Source: an uncultured Bacteroidales bacterium
Lineage (GTDB): Bacteria; Bacteroidota; Bacteroidia; Bacteroidales; Muribaculaceae
DNA length: 44,268 nt
NCBI GenBank assembly: GCA_902796035.1
Contig: CADBNR010000066.1
Coordinates: forward strand, 1 to 44,268
Direction of reading: 5' to 3'
Part shown: positions 23,848-32,265 of the stretch, in pieces
How the letters are laid out: each line of letters begins with the position of its first letter
How positions within the stretch are numbered: the first letter of the stretch is position 1
Position numbers and translations under genes: made by a program
The notes under the pieces: generated by a model
Told to the model about the DNA's origin: nothing
The model's input: the letters and a program-made list of their open reading frames with translations, nothing else
Databases searched by the model: none

Positions 23848-25248
23848 ATGATCACCACGTTAATAGTAATGTTTTTCGTAGGCTATCTCGCGATAGCCCT
23901 GGAGCATCCGCTGCGCGTCGACAAGACGGCAATCGCGCTGGTGATGGGAATGCTGCTGTGGGTCATCTACGCGCTTTGCGCCGACCAGATAGTGCCGCAG
24001 GTCGAACCCGAGAAACTTGCGGCCTACATAGCCGAGACACCGAGCCTTCAGGGCGAGACGCCTCACTATCAGGCGTTGAGTTATGTGCTGGACGTCAAGA
24101 TTGTAGAGGCCCTGGGCGACATCACCCAGACCCTGTTCTTCCTGATCGGTGCCATGACCATCGTGGAGCTGGTGGACGTGCACGGAGGCTTCTCCATCAT
24201 CACCGACCATATCAAGACCCGCAGCAAGGGGAAGCTGATGTGGATACTTCTGGTCACGGCCTTCCTGTTCAGTGCCGTTCTGGACAATATGACCACTACC
24301 ATCGTGATGGTCATGCTGCTGCGCAAGCTCGTGGACAAGCGGAGCGACCAGCTGCTGTACGCCGGCCTGATAGTGATAGCGGCCAACTGCGGCGGCGCAT
24401 GGTCGCCCATCGGCGACGTCACCACCATCATGCTGTGGGTGAAGGGTAATGTCACGGCCGGTGCGCTGGTGGCCTACGTCACGCTCCCCTCCATCGTGGC
24501 CTGCGTGGTGCCCGCACTGTGGGTGAGGCGCTCGCTGCGCGGTCAGCTCGGCACGGTGCACGTCACCGAGACGCAGGATCACGAGGAATTCACTCACCGC
24601 GAGAAACTGACCATGCTTATTCTCGGTGTCACCGGCCTTGTGATGGTGCCGGTGTTCAAGACGGCCACACACATGCCGCCGTTCGTGGGTATGTTGTTAG
24701 TGCTGGGTATCCTGTGGATTTATACCGAAATATTCTACAACCGCCGCCCGCACTACAAGGGCGAGCGCCAGCACCGTCTGCAGATGGTCATCAAGAGGAT
24801 AGACTTCCCCTCGATACTGTTCTTCCTCGGAATCCTGATGGCCGTCGACGTGCTGGATGCATCGAGTATCTTAGCGGCTACCGCCGCATGGCTCGACAAG
24901 ACCATTCACAACATATATATCATCAACGTGGTGTTGGGCATCATGAGTTCGGTGTTCGACAACGTCCCCCTCGTGGCCGGCGTGATGGGTATGTATCCCG
25001 TCACCGATGCCTCGTCGGTGGGATATGCCGCGCAGTTCGTGCAGGACGGCGTGTTCTGGGAGTTCCTGAGCTATTGCGCCGGAGTTGGCGGCTCGATGCT
25101 GATTATCGGCTCGGCCGCCGGCGTGATCGCGATGGGTCTGGAGAAGATCAGCTTCGGATGGTATCTCAAGAAGTTCTCGATTCCCGCATTGCTCGGCTAT
25201 CTGTGCGGTGCAGGCGTGTATATACTTGAGGTGATCCTGTTCAAATAA
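23848..25248 (+). CDS. nhaD: NhaD-type sodium:proton antiporter
   Basis: 466 residues with about 11-13 membrane helices. Characteristic stretches are LFFLIGAMTIVELVDVHGGF, LFSAVLDNMTTTIVMVMLL, AANCGGAWSPIGDVTTIMLW and VFDNVPLVAGVMGMYP. The acidic and polar residues in the half-membrane segments (LDNMTTT and FDNVPLVAG) are those expected of the ion-transporter superfamily. It expels Na+ or Li+ in exchange for H+ and would matter for a gut bacterium with sodium-based energetics. tsaE follows after 3 bases. Confidence 0.93.
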   Translation: MITTLIVMFFVGYLAIALEHPLRVDKTAIALVMGMLLWVIYALCADQIVPQVEPEKLAAYIAETPSLQGETPHYQALSYVLDVKIVEALGDITQTLFFLIGAMTIVELVDVHGGFSIITDHIKTRSKGKLMWILLVTAFLFSAVLDNMTTTIVMVMLLRKLVDKRSDQLLYAGLIVIAANCGGAWSPIGDVTTIMLWVKGNVTAGALVAYVTLPSIVACVVPALWVRRSLRGQLGTVHVTETQDHEEFTHREKLTMLILGVTGLVMVPVFKTATHMPPFVGMLLVLGILWIYTEIFYNRRPHYKGERQHRLQMVIKRIDFPSILFFLGILMAVDVLDASSILAATAAWLDKTIHNIYIINVVLGIMSSVFDNVPLVAGVMGMYPVTDASSVGYAAQFVQDGVFWEFLSYCAGVGGSMLIIGSAAGVIAMGLEKISFGWYLKKFSIPALLGYLCGAGVYILEVILFK

Positions 25249-25251
25249 CCG

Positions 25252-25674
25252 ATGAGTAACAATCAGTATATAATAAGGAGTAAGGCGGAACTCGGCGCTG
25301 CGGCCGCATGGCTTATCAAGCAGGCCGGCGACCGGCGTGTCGTGGCCTTCGACGCTCCTATGGGGGCGGGCAAGACCACGCTGATATCGGAGATGACGCG
25401 CCTGCTGGGCAGCGAAGACGCCGCCAATTCGCCTACGTTCAGCATCGTGAACCATTACGATGTGCCGGGCGGAAAGCCCATATATCATTTCGACTTCTAC
25501 CGCATCGACGATTCGCGCGGCGTGGCCGACATCGGCATCTACGATTATCTCGACTCCGGGTCGTGGTGCTTCCTGGAGTGGCCGCAGGTAGCCGTGGACT
25601 TCCTGCCCGCCGACACCGTGGTGGTGCGTATCGAAGTGCATCCGGACGGAGAGAGGGTGTTGACAGTAGTTTAA
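25252..25674 (+). CDS. tsaE: tRNA threonylcarbamoyladenosine biosynthesis ATPase TsaE
   Basis: 140 residues. TsaE is the small ATPase that, with TsaB and TsaD, completes the t6A37 modification of ANN-decoding tRNAs. Walker A is APMGAGKTT at about residues 35-43, and SPTFSIVNHY and YHFDFYRI are the family's switch and Walker B neighbourhoods; WCFLEWPQ follows. It sits between nhaD (3 bases) and birA (10 bases). Confidence 0.95.
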   Translation: MSNNQYIIRSKAELGAAAAWLIKQAGDRRVVAFDAPMGAGKTTLISEMTRLLGSEDAANSPTFSIVNHYDVPGGKPIYHFDFYRIDDSRGVADIGIYDYLDSGSWCFLEWPQVAVDFLPADTVVVRIEVHPDGERVLTVV

Positions 25675-25684
25675 TAAGGATATC

Positions 25685-26422
25685 ATGGATTACGTATTCT
25701 TGGACATAGCGGACTCCACTATGAACTATGCCGCCGCGCATCAGCACGAGCTGGGCGACCGGACCATGATAGTGGCCCACAATCAGGAGTCGGGCCGCGG
25801 GCAGCGCGGCAACAGCTGGGAGTCGGAGCCGGGCAGGAACCTGACGGTCACGATGCTGTACAGGCCCAAGGCCGACATGGACCCGCGCCCTCTTGACGAG
25901 CAGCAGTTCCGCCTCAGCGAGGCCGCCGCCCTCGGCGTGGCCGATACTCTGGAGGCATACGGCCTGAAGGCCATGGTGAAATGGTCGAACGACGTATATG
26001 TAGGCGACCGCAAGATCGCCGGCATCCTGATAGAACATACCATAATAGGCGACCGTCTGGACAACAGTCGCATAGGCATCGGCCTGAACGTGAACCAGCG
26101 TGAATTCGTCAGCGACGCGCCCAATCCTGTAAGTATGTATCAGCTGTCGGGCCGGGATATTCCGTTGGCCCGGGTGCTCGACACGCTGTCTGAGAAGCTG
26201 GAGCGGCGCCTGGAACAGAACGCCGATAAGCTTCACGCCGACTATATGAGCAGACTGTGGCGCAGAGACGGTGAATGCCATGGCTTTCGCCTGCGCGAAG
26301 GTGAACGCACGGAATTTCAGGCCATTATCAAGGATGTGAGGAGAAACGGACCGCTTGTGCTCCGGATCGAGGATGGATCCGAAACCGCATTTTATTTCAA
26401 GGAAGTGGAGTTTATTCTCTGA
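25685..26422 (+). CDS. birA: Biotin--[acetyl-CoA-carboxylase] ligase
   Basis: 245 residues, the catalytic and C-terminal domains only. There is no N-terminal helix-turn-helix, so it is a ligase and not a repressor of biotin genes. The biotinyl-AMP loop is SGRGQRGNSW (GRGQRG at 37-42), and KWSNDVYVGDRKIAGILIE contains the catalytic Lys region. Target proteins would be biotin carboxyl carrier subunits. It is close behind tsaE. Confidence 0.95.
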   Translation: MDYVFLDIADSTMNYAAAHQHELGDRTMIVAHNQESGRGQRGNSWESEPGRNLTVTMLYRPKADMDPRPLDEQQFRLSEAAALGVADTLEAYGLKAMVKWSNDVYVGDRKIAGILIEHTIIGDRLDNSRIGIGLNVNQREFVSDAPNPVSMYQLSGRDIPLARVLDTLSEKLERRLEQNADKLHADYMSRLWRRDGECHGFRLREGERTEFQAIIKDVRRNGPLVLRIEDGSETAFYFKEVEFIL

Positions 26423-26429
26423 AATTTAC

Positions 26430-26437
26430 TAATTTTG
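26430..26437 (+). promoter_or_regulatory. -7 box directly before the flippase-like gene
   Basis: TAATTTTG matches TAnnTTTG and lies only 4 bases before the ATG at 26442, which would give a leaderless mRNA. No good TTTG is seen at the expected distance upstream, so support is weaker than at rel. Confidence 0.4.
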
Positions 26438-26441
26438 CGCT

Positions 26442-27476
26442 ATGGACCGGCGAAAGATATTCGGATATGTGGTGAGGTGGCTGTTGCCGCTGACGCTGAC
26501 GGTGCTGTTGGTGGCCTATATGTTCCGGAAGGTGAACTTCGCGGACATGATGGAGTTGCTGCGCCACGGCGTTGACTACAAATGGATACTCCTCGCCATG
26601 TTTATGAGCGTGTTCAGTCATGTGTTCCGGGCCGCGCGCTGGCGCATACAGTTGCGGGCCCTTGGCATAAGGCCGCCGTTCATGGCGCTGTGCTGCAGCA
26701 TATTCGGCACCTACGCGCTGAACCTGCTGTTCCCGCGTTTAGGCGAGGTATGGCGCTGCACCTATATCGCTCGATGCGAGCAAGCACCCTTTACCGAGGT
26801 TGTGGGTTCGATGGTGGGCGACCGTGTGGCCGACATGATTATGGTGCTCGCGCTTACGGTCATCACGTTCCTGATAGCCACGCCCGCTATAGAGGCGTTT
26901 ATGGTGAAATATCCCGTAGGCCAGGGAGTTGTGGGGCTGGCCCGCAATCCGTGGTTCTGGACCGGAGTGGCAGGAGGTTGCGTCATAGTGTGGGCGGTGC
27001 TTCACTTCGGCCGCGATTACAGTGTTGTGCGTAAGACGCGCCGGTGGACGGGGGAGATGTGGAAAGGCTTTGCCGTAGTGGGCAGGATGAAGGGGAAGTG
27101 GATGTTCCTGTTCTGGACGCTGGCCATCTGGGCCTGCTATTATTTCCAGCTGTATGTGGCGCTGTTCTCGTTCAGCTTCATGCGCGACCTGTGTACGCCC
27201 GAAATGGCATGGGGCCTGGTGCCCTGTCTGGTGGCGTTCGTGCTCAGTTCGTTAGGAATGGCAGTACCCAGCAACGGCGGCCTCGGCCCATGGAACCTAG
27301 GTATTATATTCGGCCTTGCCGTTTACGGCGTGTCGGAAGACGCCGCCACGGCCTTCTCCATGCTGCAGTGGTCCGGTCAGACCGTGATGCTCATCACTTT
27401 GGGTATACTTACAATGATATATATTTCCGTCACCAAAAGCGGAAGGGACTCCTGCCTGCCGGAGGCAGGAGTCTAA
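26442..27476 (+). CDS. Flippase-like integral membrane protein (UPF0104 / LPG-synthase TM family)
   Basis: 344 residues with about eight membrane helices. Typical segments are LAMFMSVFSHVFRAARWRIQL near residue 55, LNLLFPRLGEVWRC near 95, VGSMVGDRVADMIMVL and, near the end, AVPSNGGLGPWNLGIIFGLA, which is the conserved C-terminal motif of the MprF/AglD-like transmembrane family (UPF0104). Members move or modify lipid-linked molecules, but the substrate here is unknown. The last codons form a perfect palindrome, so the terminal RDSCLPEAGV may be a non-conserved addition. Confidence 0.88.
   Translation: MDRRKIFGYVVRWLLPLTLTVLLVAYMFRKVNFADMMELLRHGVDYKWILLAMFMSVFSHVFRAARWRIQLRALGIRPPFMALCCSIFGTYALNLLFPRLGEVWRCTYIARCEQAPFTEVVGSMVGDRVADMIMVLALTVITFLIATPAIEAFMVKYPVGQGVVGLARNPWFWTGVAGGCVIVWAVLHFGRDYSVVRKTRRWTGEMWKGFAVVGRMKGKWMFLFWTLAIWACYYFQLYVALFSFSFMRDLCTPEMAWGLVPCLVAFVLSSLGMAVPSNGGLGPWNLGIIFGLAVYGVSEDAATAFSMLQWSGQTVMLITLGILTMIYISVTKSGRDSCLPEAGV
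27447..27473 (+). repeat. Perfect palindrome inside the last codons of the flippase-like gene
   Basis: GACTCCTGCCT (27447-27457) and AGGCAGGAGTC (27463-27473) pair over 11 bases around a 5-base loop, and the stop TAA follows at once. There is no T-run. It may be a hairpin that stops or stabilises the upstream mRNA, or a small inserted palindrome. Confidence 0.75.
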
Positions 27477-27488
27477 ACTAATAAAGAC

Positions 27489-28067
27489 ATGAATTTCAAC
27501 GAAGACGATAATAACGATTATTTCGACCAGGAATACGTTCCGGAGGAACCGAAGCCTGTGAAGGAGCCGAAGCGTCCGGCCCTGAAGCCGGAGGATCCGG
27601 CCTATTGGGACGAGCCGGAGTCAGAGTTCGACCACCTGAAGCAGACATCCCGCTCATGGAAGGTGTGGATGTGGGTGGCCGTCGCCGGTGTGGTGATGGG
27701 TCTGGTCATTGCCGGATGGCTTGTCTATTTCAATCCGTATGTCGAGAATGCCGTGACTTACGGATATGTGGAGAGTATAGAGAAACGAGGCACCGCCATC
27801 AAGACATACGAGGGCGTGTTGCTGCCGTATAAGAATCTGATGGACACCACGCGGGTGTACGACAAGGACTTCGTTTTCTCTACGGTCAACGATACGGTCG
27901 CCGTCACATTGCGCCGCATGCAGTACAAAAACCGGCCTGTGCGAGTGGAATACGAGGTTTATCATGCAGCCGTGCCCTGGCGAGGCGACACCAGGTATAT
28001 AGTGGTGCGGGTTGATTCGGTCGATCCGCGGACAATCCTGCCGCCCGACCGCCAACCTGAGCTATGA
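27489..28067 (+). CDS. Uncharacterised single-pass membrane protein
   Basis: 192 residues. The cytoplasmic N-terminus (about 1-55) is very acidic and Pro-rich (NEDDNNDYFDQEYVPEEPKP). One membrane helix follows (VWMWVAVAGVVMGLVIAGWL, about 57-78). The remaining 110 residues should be periplasmic and contain YGYVESIEKRGTAIKTYEGVLLPYK and FSTVNDTVAVTLRRMQ, which look like a small beta domain. I do not recognise a named family. It overlaps the LRR gene by 4 bases (ATGA), so the pair is translationally coupled. Confidence 0.78.
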   Translation: MNFNEDDNNDYFDQEYVPEEPKPVKEPKRPALKPEDPAYWDEPESEFDHLKQTSRSWKVWMWVAVAGVVMGLVIAGWLVYFNPYVENAVTYGYVESIEKRGTAIKTYEGVLLPYKNLMDTTRVYDKDFVFSTVNDTVAVTLRRMQYKNRPVRVEYEVYHAAVPWRGDTRYIVVRVDSVDPRTILPPDRQPEL

Positions 28068-28717
28068 GAAGATTGTTGATACTTATGGCCGCGGTTGTGT
28101 CCGCGGTGCAGGTCTGGGCCGACACTGTGCGCGACTCGGTGCTGACGGTCACGGATCCGTTGGCCGAGCTGAAATATGCCGAACGCGCTGACTTCCATAC
28201 GGTGGTGTTCAAGTCGCGCCCGACCGTGATACCGGCATACGCCTTCCGCGAATGTCCTAATCTGCGCGAGGTGCGTCTGCCCGAAAGCGTGAGCGACATC
28301 AAGTCGCAGGCATTCGTGTATTGCCGCTCGCTGCGGAGCATCAATCTGCCGGAGGGTATGACGCACATCGGCGCGAACGTGTTCTCGTTCTGCACGTCGC
28401 TTCGCGAGGTGAAGCTGCCGGCGCGCTTGAAGGAGCTGGAAAGCTATGCTTTCAGCGAATGCACGTCGTTGCGTCGCGTCACGATGCCGGCCAACGCCAA
28501 TCTGTTGGGCGAGATGCTGTTTGCCGGCTGCTACGCGCTGACCGAGCTGATAGAGCCGTCGCCTGTGCCTCCGCCGTTCGACTGCAACTCGCAGCCCTTC
28601 GACCCCGAGGAACGCGGCTTGTTGCGCACGTGTACGCTGCGGGTACCGGCCGAGGCGTTGCCGGCTTACAGGCAGGCCCGCGCCTGGGGGGAGTTTGACA
28701 GGATTGAGCCGATGTGA
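28064..28717 (+). CDS. Exported BspA-type leucine-rich repeat protein
   Basis: 217 residues with a signal peptide (MRRLLILMAAVVSAVQVWA). Residues about 50-150 are four LRR_5 (BspA/Treponema type) repeats of about 23 residues: IPAYAFRECPNLREVRLPES, KSQAFVYCRSLRSINLPEGM, GANVFSFCTSLREVKLPARL and ESYAFSECTSLRRVTMPANA. The C-terminus ends with a CTLRVPAEALPAYRQARAW segment common in this family. Such proteins are often surface or periplasmic binding proteins; no anchor is visible. A purine-rich nonamer array begins directly after the stop. Confidence 0.9.
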   Translation: MRRLLILMAAVVSAVQVWADTVRDSVLTVTDPLAELKYAERADFHTVVFKSRPTVIPAYAFRECPNLREVRLPESVSDIKSQAFVYCRSLRSINLPEGMTHIGANVFSFCTSLREVKLPARLKELESYAFSECTSLRRVTMPANANLLGEMLFAGCYALTELIEPSPVPPPFDCNSQPFDPEERGLLRTCTLRVPAEALPAYRQARAWGEFDRIEPM

Positions 28718-28762
28718 GTGGGAGGACTGGGAGAAGTGGGAAGAATGGGAAGAGTGGGAGAG
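28718..28762 (+). repeat. Purine-rich nonamer array NTGGGANNA
   Basis: Five 9-base units, GTGGGAGGA, CTGGGAGAA, GTGGGAAGA, ATGGGAAGA, GTGGGAGAG, start at the base after the LRR gene's stop codon. The plus strand is nearly all purine. The unit is the same as at 11635-11661. Confidence 0.92.
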
Positions 28763-28793
28763 ATACAGGAACTGAAATAAAAACAAGATAGGA

Positions 28794-29999
28794 ATGAAAG
28801 TATTGATCATAGGTGCCGGAGGAGTCGGCACGGTAGTGGCGCACAAGTGCGCGGAACATCCCGATGTGTTCAGCGAGATAGTGCTGGCATCGCGCACCAA
28901 GCGAAAATGCGACGTGATAGCCGAGAATATCAAGGCCCGTCACGGCGTGGAGATAGTCACTGACTGCGTGGACGCCGACTACGTGCCGCAGCTTGTGGAG
29001 CTGTTCAGGAAGCACAAGCCTGTCATCTGCATCAATGTGGCGCTGCCCTATCAGGACCTGACCATCATGGAGGCCTGTCTGCAGGCCGGCGTCAACTACC
29101 TTGACACGGCCAACTACGAACCCAAGGACGAGGCTCACTTCGAGTATTCGTGGCAGTGGGCGTTCCGCGAGCGGTTCGAGAAGGCCGGCCTGACAGCTAT
29201 CCTGGGCTGCGGCTTCGACCCGGGAGTCAGCGCGGTGTTCACCGCTTACGCCGCCAAGCATCATTTCAGCGAGATGCGCACCCTCGACATCGTGGACTGC
29301 AACGGCGGTAACCACGGCAAGGCGTTTGCCACGAACTTCAATCCGGAGATCAACATCCGCGAAATCACGCAGAAGGGCCGTTACTGGCAGGACGGCAAGT
29401 GGGTGGAGACCGAGAACTTAGAGATTCACAAGCCGCTGACATATCCCAACATCGGCGTGCGCGAGAGCTACCTGCTCTATCACGAGGAGCTGGAGAGTCT
29501 GGTGCAGAACTTCCCGACCATCCGCCGCGCCCGCTTCTGGATGACCTTCGGCCAGGAATACCTGACGCATCTGCGCGTCATCCAGGACATAGGCATGGCC
29601 CGCATCGACCCCGTGATGTACAACGGTCAGGAGATCATCCCCATCCAGTTCCTGAAGGCTGTGCTGCCCGATCCCGGAACGCTCGGCGAGAACTACACCG
29701 GCGAGACCTCTATTGGCTGCCGCATCTCCGGTCTGGACAAGGAGGGCAATCCGAGCACATATTACATCTACAACAATTGCCCGCACCAGCAGGCCTACGC
29801 CGAGACCGGCACGCAGGCCGTGAGCTACACCACCGGCGTGCCCGCCATGGTGGGCGCCATGATGTTCCTGACCGGTAAATGGGTGATGCCCGGCGTACAC
29901 AACGTGGAGGAGTTCGATCCCGATCCGTTCCTGGAGAAGGTGGCCGAATGCGGCCTTCCCTGGACCGAAATCGTGAACGCCGACATCGAAATGGACTGA
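28794..29999 (+). CDS. Saccharopine dehydrogenase-family protein, probable carboxynorspermidine synthase
   Basis: 401 residues. The Rossmann start VLIIGAGGVGTVVAHKCAEH, then ICINVALPYQDLTIMEACLQAGVNYLDTANYE and LGCGFDPGVSAVF, are typical of the carboxy(nor)spermidine dehydrogenase (CASDH) branch. CASDH joins aspartate semialdehyde and putrescine (or diaminopropane) reductively in the alternative spermidine pathway used by gut Bacteroidetes. The central NHGKAFATNFNPEINIRE and the C-terminal YTTGVPAMVGAMMFLTGKW are also conserved. The decarboxylase partner is not in the window. Assignment to CASDH and not lysine metabolism follows family knowledge. Confidence 0.87.
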   Translation: MKVLIIGAGGVGTVVAHKCAEHPDVFSEIVLASRTKRKCDVIAENIKARHGVEIVTDCVDADYVPQLVELFRKHKPVICINVALPYQDLTIMEACLQAGVNYLDTANYEPKDEAHFEYSWQWAFRERFEKAGLTAILGCGFDPGVSAVFTAYAAKHHFSEMRTLDIVDCNGGNHGKAFATNFNPEINIREITQKGRYWQDGKWVETENLEIHKPLTYPNIGVRESYLLYHEELESLVQNFPTIRRARFWMTFGQEYLTHLRVIQDIGMARIDPVMYNGQEIIPIQFLKAVLPDPGTLGENYTGETSIGCRISGLDKEGNPSTYYIYNNCPHQQAYAETGTQAVSYTTGVPAMVGAMMFLTGKWVMPGVHNVEEFDPDPFLEKVAECGLPWTEIVNADIEMD

Positions 30000-30088
30000 A
30001 ATAAGGAGGCTGTCAACATAAAAATGGCATAAAACAGACTGAAAATAGCCTGAAAATAGATTAAAATTGCAGAGTTTGTGAAATCTTT

Positions 30089-30119
30089 TTTGCAGAATAA
30101 GAAATTTTTAGTAACTTTG
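30089..30119 (+). promoter_or_regulatory. Promoter of tRNA-Glu and rpsT
   Basis: TTTG (30089-30092), a 19-base spacer and TAACTTTG (30112-30119) match the Bacteroidetes consensus exactly. The start of transcription falls about 40 bases before the tRNA. Confidence 0.8.
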
Positions 30120-30160
30120 CAGTCGCAAAGCGCGAAATGAGTTCGTCACTGGCAAATCGG

Positions 30161-30232
30161 GGCCCATTCGTCTATCGGTTAGGACGAGAGATTTTCATTC
30201 TCTAAAGAGCAGTTCGACTCTGCTATGGGCTA
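30161..30232 (+). tRNA. tRNA-Glu (anticodon UUC)
   Basis: The acceptor stem pairs GGCCCAT with ATGGGCT; the D arm is GTCT...GGAC; the anticodon stem AGAGA/TCTCT encloses TTTTCAT, giving anticodon TTC. The T arm AGCAG/CTGCT encloses TTCGACT. Discriminator A is at 30232; CCA is not encoded. Confidence 0.96.
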
Positions 30233-30278
30233 CAAATCAAACACAAGGTTAACAACCAACACAGACTAAAACAGAAAG

Positions 30279-30533
30279 ATGGCAAATCATAAATCGTCAT
30301 TGAAGAGAATTCGTCAGGCAGAAAGCCGTCGCCTGGAGAATCGTTATTGGGCCAAGACCGCCCGCAACGCCGTGCGTCGCGTACGCAAAATGACCGACAA
30401 AGCCGAAGCACAGGCCGCATACAACAAGGTATCGCAGCTGCTTCAGCGTCTGGGTCGCAAGAACATCATCTCCAAGAACAAGGCAGCGAATCTGTGCAGC
30501 AGCTTGCAGAAGCACGTCAACAAGCTGGGCTAA
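30279..30533 (+). CDS. rpsT: 30S ribosomal protein S20
   Basis: 84 residues, highly basic. The sequence MANHKSSLKRIRQAESRR and the segment YNKVSQLLQRLGRKNIISKNKAANLCSSL are typical of bS20, which binds 16S rRNA early in assembly of the small subunit. It follows tRNA-Glu by 46 bases with no new promoter, so the two probably share a transcript, and a strong terminator follows. Confidence 0.97.
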   Translation: MANHKSSLKRIRQAESRRLENRYWAKTARNAVRRVRKMTDKAEAQAAYNKVSQLLQRLGRKNIISKNKAANLCSSLQKHVNKLG

Positions 30534-30552
30534 ATTCACCGTTAAGATAACA

Positions 30553-30598
30553 GAGCCGGGCCGGCCGTCAGTTACGCTGACCGCCGGCTCGATTTTTT
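30553..30598 (+). terminator. Intrinsic terminator after rpsT
   Basis: GAGCCGG ... GTCAG pairs with CTGAC ... CCGGCTC to form a long GC-rich hairpin with a small internal bulge, followed by six T (30593-30598). Confidence 0.85.
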
Positions 30599-30607
30599 AA
30601 TATGACC

Positions 30608-30626
30608 TATGCCGTGTCAAGGCATA
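30608..30626 (+). promoter_or_regulatory. Dyad upstream of nadB
   Basis: TATGCC (30608-30613) and GGCATA (30621-30626) form a perfect 6-base inverted repeat with a 7-base centre, 26 bases before the nadB start. Size and place fit an operator, but no regulator is identified. Confidence 0.35.
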
Positions 30627-30652
30627 AAGTCTGATACCATAGCGATATAGTT

Positions 30653-32218
30653 ATGAAACGTTACGATTATTTGGTGATAGGCAGCGGCATCGCCGGCATG
30701 TCGTTCGCGCTGAAGGTGGCCCGCACGGGCGCCAGCGTGGCTATTATATGCAAGACCGACCTCGAGGAGGCCAACACATTCTACGCCCAGGGCGGCGTGG
30801 CCTCGGTGACGAACCTTGAGGTGGACGATTTCGACAAGCACATCCACGACACGATGGTGGCCGGCGACTGGATTTCCGATCCCAAGGCAGTGGAGCAGGT
30901 GGTGCGCAACGCACCCGCCCAGATTCAGGAGCTGCTGTCGTGGGGCGTCGACTTCGACCGCAAGGAGGACGGCACCTTCGACCTGCACCGCGAGGGCGGA
31001 CACTCCGAATTCCGCATCCTGCACCACGCCGACAACACCGGCGCCGCAATCCAGCAGGCCCTGGTGCGCCGCATACAGAACACCGATAACATCGACGTCT
31101 ACGACCATCACTGCGCCGTGGAGATCATCACCCAGCACCATCTCGGCAAGGTGGTGACCCGCCGCACCCCCGACATACAGTGCTACGGCGCCTACATCCT
31201 GAACGAAGCCACCGGCAATGTCGATACGTTCCTGGCAAAAGTGACCGTTATGGCCACGGGCGGCGTCGGAGCCGTGTACACCACAACCACCAACCCGCTG
31301 GTGGCCACCGGCGACGGCATCGCGATGGTGTACCGTGCCAAGGGAACCGTCAAGGACATGGAATTCATACAGTTCCATCCCACGGCCCTGTACCATCCCG
31401 GCGACCGTCCCAGCTTCCTCATCACCGAGGCAATGCGTGGCTACGGCGCTATCCTGAAGAATATAGACGGCTCGGAATTCATGCACAAATATGACAAGCG
31501 TCTTTCGCTGGCTCCGCGCGACATCGTGGCCCGTGCCATCGACTCGGAGATGAAGCTGAACGGCACGGACCACGTCATGCTCGACGTGACGCATAAGGAT
31601 CCGGAGGAAACAAAGAAGCATTTCCCCAACATCTACGAGAAGTGTCTGTCGCTCGGCATCGACATCACCAAGGACATGATACCCGTGGCTCCGGCCGCCC
31701 ACTATCTGTGCGGCGGCATCGCCGTGAACCTGAACGGCGAGTCGAGCATCAACCGCCTGTACGCCCTCGGCGAATGCTCGTGCACCGGCCTGCACGGCGG
31801 CAACCGCCTGGCCAGCAACTCGCTGATAGAGGCCGTGGTATATGCCGACGCAGCCGCCCGTCATGCCATCGAGGCCATCAAGGGTTATGACTGGCGCGAC
31901 GATGTGCCCGAATGGAACGACGAGGGTACCATCCCGCACGAGGAAATGGTGCTCATCACCCAGTCGGAGAAGGAAGTGAGCCAGATCATGGCCTACTATG
32001 TGGGCATAGTGCGCAGCGACCTGCGCCTGAAACGCGCCTGGAACCGCCTCGACATCCTGTATCAGGAGACCGAGGACCTGTTCCGCCGCAGCAAGCCCAC
32101 GCGCCAGCTGTGCGAGCTGCGCAACATCATAAACGTGGCATATCTCGTCACGCGCCAGGCCATGGACCGCAAGGAGAGCCGCGGTCTGCACTACACCATC
32201 GACTATCCACACAAATAA
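30653..32218 (+). CDS. nadB: L-aspartate oxidase
   Basis: 521 residues. NadB is an FAD enzyme that oxidises aspartate to iminoaspartate, the first step of de novo NAD synthesis. The FAD loop is GSGIAGMSFA at about residues 9-18. TFYAQGGVASV and the substrate/FAD region FIQFHPTALYHPG ... RPSFLITEAMRGYGAIL follow; GLHGGNRLASNSLIEAVVYA is the second FAD contact. The C-terminal helical domain ends in MDRKESRGLHYTIDYP, as usual. nadA and nadC are not next to it. Confidence 0.96.
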   Translation: MKRYDYLVIGSGIAGMSFALKVARTGASVAIICKTDLEEANTFYAQGGVASVTNLEVDDFDKHIHDTMVAGDWISDPKAVEQVVRNAPAQIQELLSWGVDFDRKEDGTFDLHREGGHSEFRILHHADNTGAAIQQALVRRIQNTDNIDVYDHHCAVEIITQHHLGKVVTRRTPDIQCYGAYILNEATGNVDTFLAKVTVMATGGVGAVYTTTTNPLVATGDGIAMVYRAKGTVKDMEFIQFHPTALYHPGDRPSFLITEAMRGYGAILKNIDGSEFMHKYDKRLSLAPRDIVARAIDSEMKLNGTDHVMLDVTHKDPEETKKHFPNIYEKCLSLGIDITKDMIPVAPAAHYLCGGIAVNLNGESSINRLYALGECSCTGLHGGNRLASNSLIEAVVYADAAARHAIEAIKGYDWRDDVPEWNDEGTIPHEEMVLITQSEKEVSQIMAYYVGIVRSDLRLKRAWNRLDILYQETEDLFRRSKPTRQLCELRNIINVAYLVTRQAMDRKESRGLHYTIDYPHK

Positions 32219-32265
32219 CCCCGATTCAGGATAATACATAAGGACCACCGATTGTTATATAAAAT

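Noticed and set aside
30617-32248. 543-codon open frame antisense to nadB
   Set aside because: It is Val/His/Gly rich, has no recognisable motif, and mirrors the clearly functional nadB codon pattern.
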